A model generated the notes under the pieces. It ran no database searches. It was not told where the DNA came from and saw only the letters and a list, made by a program, of their open reading frames with translations. The position numbers and the translations under genes were made by a program. Shown here one piece after another: positions 21,390 to 22,945 of a stretch of DNA of 22,945 bases. Source of the DNA: a virus; the IMG/VR virus record IMGVR_UViG_3300032294_000497, positions 1 to 22,945 of that record; one strand, given 5' to 3'. The stretch's first letter is position 1; every line of letters begins with the position of its first letter.

Positions 21390-22076
21390 TTATAGGAAAC
21401 GTGTGTAATATTCTTCTAATTTATTGAACCACCTATCGGTCCATGTGTCGAAGTCATTGCCCTCTATAATGAATTCTTGATACACATTATCTGCTGTACA
21501 CATAAAAATTACACCTTTGCGTATTTTTGTACCATACACTTCGTTGTGTGCGGCCGCATATGCAGCTAACTGCACGAAGTAATCGTCAATCCATTCGCGC
21601 TTTTTTAGTTTATTAGATTGCTTGTGATCCATAATTGCGTCTGCACCATCATGAACCCCTATCAAATCTGTTGTACCTGCATAAATTTTAGGATAGTACA
21701 GATTTACTTCTGTGCCATAAAATTCATTGCATTTACTCAACCCTTCAGATATAATAGACTGAGCCATTTTGTGGCTTTGAATACTGTATGGATTAGACCC
21801 TGGCTCATTTATTACACCAGTTTTTACGTAGTCTTCCAGAAATTTATGCATTCGTGTACCACGTCCTGCGGCTTCAGTTGTTATTTGTTGCGCTTTTTTG
21901 TGCCCTATTCTATTACGCCATTCATTTAATGCTTTTTTGCTCTCAATAGATTTAGTAGCATCTAATATAGTAGTAACACTGGGTAACTTTTCACCGTCCG
22001 GAGTTAGGTATTTTCTAGATCCGTCTATGGTTTCACGTGATAGTTCTTTGTAGTTGAATTTGTTTGGATTATACAT
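21390..22076 (-). CDS. PD-(D/E)XK exonuclease, MGME1-like
   Basis: 228 aa. This family resects single-stranded DNA ends and resembles the mitochondrial exonuclease MGME1 and RecB nuclease domains. Visible parts are GRGTRMHKFLED (71-82, the N-terminal His motif), Glu123, TTD with Asp137, DHK with Asp150 and Lys152 (the D-x-K motif), and the downstream QLAAYAAAHNE with Gln169. The order matches the RecB/MGME1 core. Only two cysteines are present, so it is not an iron-sulphur (Cas4/AddB-type) nuclease. A sigma-70-like promoter (22083-22111) lies between IscA and this gene and would start RNA at or next to the ATG. Its job is probably recombination or processing of replication ends. Confidence 0.85.
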   Translation of the reverse strand: MYNPNKFNYKELSRETIDGSRKYLTPDGEKLPSVTTILDATKSIESKKALNEWRNRIGHKKAQQITTEAAGRGTRMHKFLEDYVKTGVINEPGSNPYSIQSHKMAQSIISEGLSKCNEFYGTEVNLYYPKIYAGTTDLIGVHDGADAIMDHKQSNKLKKREWIDDYFVQLAAYAAAHNEVYGTKIRKGVIFMCTADNVYQEFIIEGNDFDTWTDRWFNKLEEYYTRFL

Positions 22077-22082
22077 TCTACT

Positions 22083-22111
22083 ATATTACACGTTTACTAT
22101 AAGAATGTCAA
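22083..22111 (-). promoter_or_regulatory. Sigma-70-like promoter for the exonuclease
   Basis: Minus strand TTGACA (22106-22111, perfect), 17-bp spacer, TAATAT (22083-22088, 4 of 6). It fills the gap between iscA and the exonuclease. RNA would start at or beside the ATG (22076), so the mRNA would have almost no leader. Confidence 0.55.
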
Positions 22112-22113
22112 GG

Positions 22114-22434
22114 CTATACTCTAAAACTCTCGCCGCAACCGCAGCGGTCTTTTTCATTGGGATTCGCAAACTCAAAGCCCTCATTCAAACCATTGCGAAC
22201 ATAATCTATTGTCATTCCTTGCAAGTAAGGACAACTCTTAGGATCAATATATAATTTACAATTATTACAATCTATTGACACATCAGTGTCTAATGGAGAA
22301 TCTACAAATTCTAATACATAGGCTAGACCAGAACATCCAGTGGTTTTAACACCAATACGAATTCCTAATCCACTACCTCTTTTTTGTAATTGCTGTTTTA
22401 TTTTGTTACTAGCAGTTTCTGTGACAGTGATCAT
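22114..22434 (-). CDS. iscA: Iron-sulphur cluster assembly protein IscA-like
   Basis: 106 aa, essentially the length of bacterial IscA (107 aa). A-type carriers receive Fe-S clusters or iron and pass them to target enzymes. The three ligand cysteines are at Cys34 (TTGCSGLAYVLEFVD), Cys98 and Cys100 (RCGCGESFRV), the exact family spacing. The match to Escherichia coli IscA as I recall it is strong (RGxGxGxRxGVxTxGCSGxAYVLEFVD; GLNEGFxFxNPN). It therefore looks like a true bacterial IscA rather than a distant phage HesB. The ATG overlaps the stop of the 109-aa gene (ATGA), so the two are translationally coupled within a virion gene region. Confidence 0.95.
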   Translation of the reverse strand: MITVTETASNKIKQQLQKRGSGLGIRIGVKTTGCSGLAYVLEFVDSPLDTDVSIDCNNCKLYIDPKSCPYLQGMTIDYVRNGLNEGFEFANPNEKDRCGCGESFRV

Positions 22435-22760
22435 TTAGGTAAGTTTGTGGCTTTTTTAGCCATTTGTTGAACTACTTTTTCTTGTTGATCGTCTGGTATT
22501 TCTGGCTCCGCAAAACCCTTGAATACGATGTTTTCGCCCTGAATATTATCTATAATATTTTTTAATGGGGGTTTTTTGATCATATTAAACAAGTCTGCTT
22601 GATCAATAGTTATGTCGTATTTCTGTAGGTATTGCAAAAATTCGTCTACTGACATATTGGTTTTCGTTTGGTCTTGGGTCAGATCAGTTTTTAACTGATC
22701 TGATACTGCTACCAATTTAGTAATTAGTGGGTTTACATCAGCAAACTCATAAAGGCGCAT
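22431..22760 (-). CDS. Conserved T4-like phage protein of unknown function, 109 aa
   Basis: 109 aa, helical and acidic, opening MRLYEFADVNPLITKLVAVSDQLKTDL and ending with a Lys/Gln-rich tail (KVVQQMAKKATNLPK). The central sequence FLQYLQKYDITIDQADLFNMIKKPPLKNIIDNIQGENIVFKG looks like a small helical domain. I recall related short proteins next to head genes of marine T4-like phages but no function. It begins 2 nt after the upstream stop and overlaps iscA by the ATGA pair, so it is inside one co-translated group. Function is unknown. Confidence 0.65.
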   Translation of the reverse strand: MRLYEFADVNPLITKLVAVSDQLKTDLTQDQTKTNMSVDEFLQYLQKYDITIDQADLFNMIKKPPLKNIIDNIQGENIVFKGFAEPEIPDDQQEKVVQQMAKKATNLPK

Positions 22761-22762
22761 AT

Positions 22763-22945
22763 TTACCTTTTTGCTCTTCCTACTCCGCCCATAGACGTTG
22801 CCTCAGGGGGTTCCTCGACATTAATATCAGTATCCATCTCTGCGCCCATACCCATATCACCGCCCATGTCTGCACCCATATCACCGCCCATGTCTGCACC
22901 CATATCACCGCCCATGTCTGCGTCTGGTTCAAATGCTGCGCCTGG
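22763..22945 (-). CDS. C-terminal end of a Met/Gly/Asp-repeat-tailed virion protein (portal candidate), start beyond window
   Basis: The last 60 codons of a larger gene that enters from the right edge. The stop is TAA at 22763-22765. The segment begins PGAAFEPDAD, then has three copies of the 8-residue repeat MGGDMGAD, then an acidic Glu/Pro stretch and a basic end (VGRAKR). The repeat is written by a 24-bp tandem repeat at 22851-22922. Such flexible acidic Met/Gly tails occur on several T4-like head proteins. I suggest the portal gp20 because the next gene resembles its usual small neighbour in marine phages, but this is weak. It is cut by the window, not broken. Confidence 0.55.
   Translation of the reverse strand, partial: PGAAFEPDADMGGDMGADMGGDMGADMGGDMGMGAEMDTDINVEEPPEATSMGGVGRAKR
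22851..22922. repeat. Three tandem 24-bp copies coding MGGDMGAD
   Basis: Three head-to-tail copies of a 24-bp unit beginning CCCATATCACCG, identical except for the last base of the third copy. They are in frame with the partial gene at the right edge and give three copies of an 8-residue repeat. Near identity suggests recent duplication. Confidence 0.9.

Noticed and set aside
21390-22434. Idea that IscA feeds an iron-sulphur cluster to the adjacent exonuclease
   Set aside because: The exonuclease has only two cysteines and lacks the four-cysteine pattern of Fe-S nucleases.
22851-22922. CRISPR-like array at the right edge
   Set aside because: The repeats are directly adjacent without spacers and are in frame as a protein repeat.

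Overview
The window is a piece of a T4-like myovirus genome (contractile tail), most likely from an uncultured aquatic phage. It carries recognisable homologues of the T4 neck and tail genes: gp13, gp14, gp15, tail sheath gp18, tail tube gp19 and a second tube-like protein. It also has small terminase gp16, head-completion nuclease gp4, dNMP kinase gp1 and a set of fibre-like proteins. The DNA is AT-rich and gene-dense, with overlapping or nearly touching genes, no tRNA and no gap above 130 bp. The host cannot be fixed. The IscA gene is strikingly close to proteobacterial IscA, and the early promoters look like ordinary sigma-70 promoters, so a proteobacterium is a reasonable guess.

Layout, left to right. 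1-7855 (minus strand, read right to left): gp18, gp19, a second tube-like protein, two small unknowns, gp4, gp16, a conserved unknown, and an AT-hook protein cut by the left edge. 7984-8928 (plus): a GIY-YIG homing endonuclease with a C-terminal zinc/HNH-like domain. 8911-10400 (minus): HNH endonuclease and dNMP kinase. 10438-13321 (minus): a 424-aa unknown, a PTH2-like protein, MazG and gp13. 13390-16881 (plus): gp14, gp15 and a Nudix hydrolase, closed by a bidirectional terminator. 16927-21349 (minus): three fibre/appendage proteins. 21390-22945 (minus): a MGME1-like exonuclease, IscA, a 109-aa unknown, and the repeat-rich end of a larger protein cut by the right edge.

Regulation is unusually readable. 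Eight exact copies of GATAAATA, a one-base variant of the T4 late promoter TATAAATA, lie just upstream of start codons in both orientations. Three sigma-70-like promoters serve the 424-aa/PTH2/MazG operon, the dNMP kinase and the exonuclease. At gp13 a 13-bp hairpin hides the ribosome binding site and the late promoter lies inside it, so only late transcripts should be translated. At gp1 a similar hairpin should leave only the local early transcript translatable. Several late genes have a TAAATA box 4-8 nt before the ATG and no Shine-Dalgarno, which suggests leaderless late mRNAs.

Together the genes make the neck, tail and fibres, with packaging and head completion (gp16, gp4), nucleotide supply and clean-up (gp1, MazG, Nudix), DNA processing (exonuclease) and one metabolic passenger (IscA). 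Family assignments rest on recalled family features and visible motifs; no database search was run.
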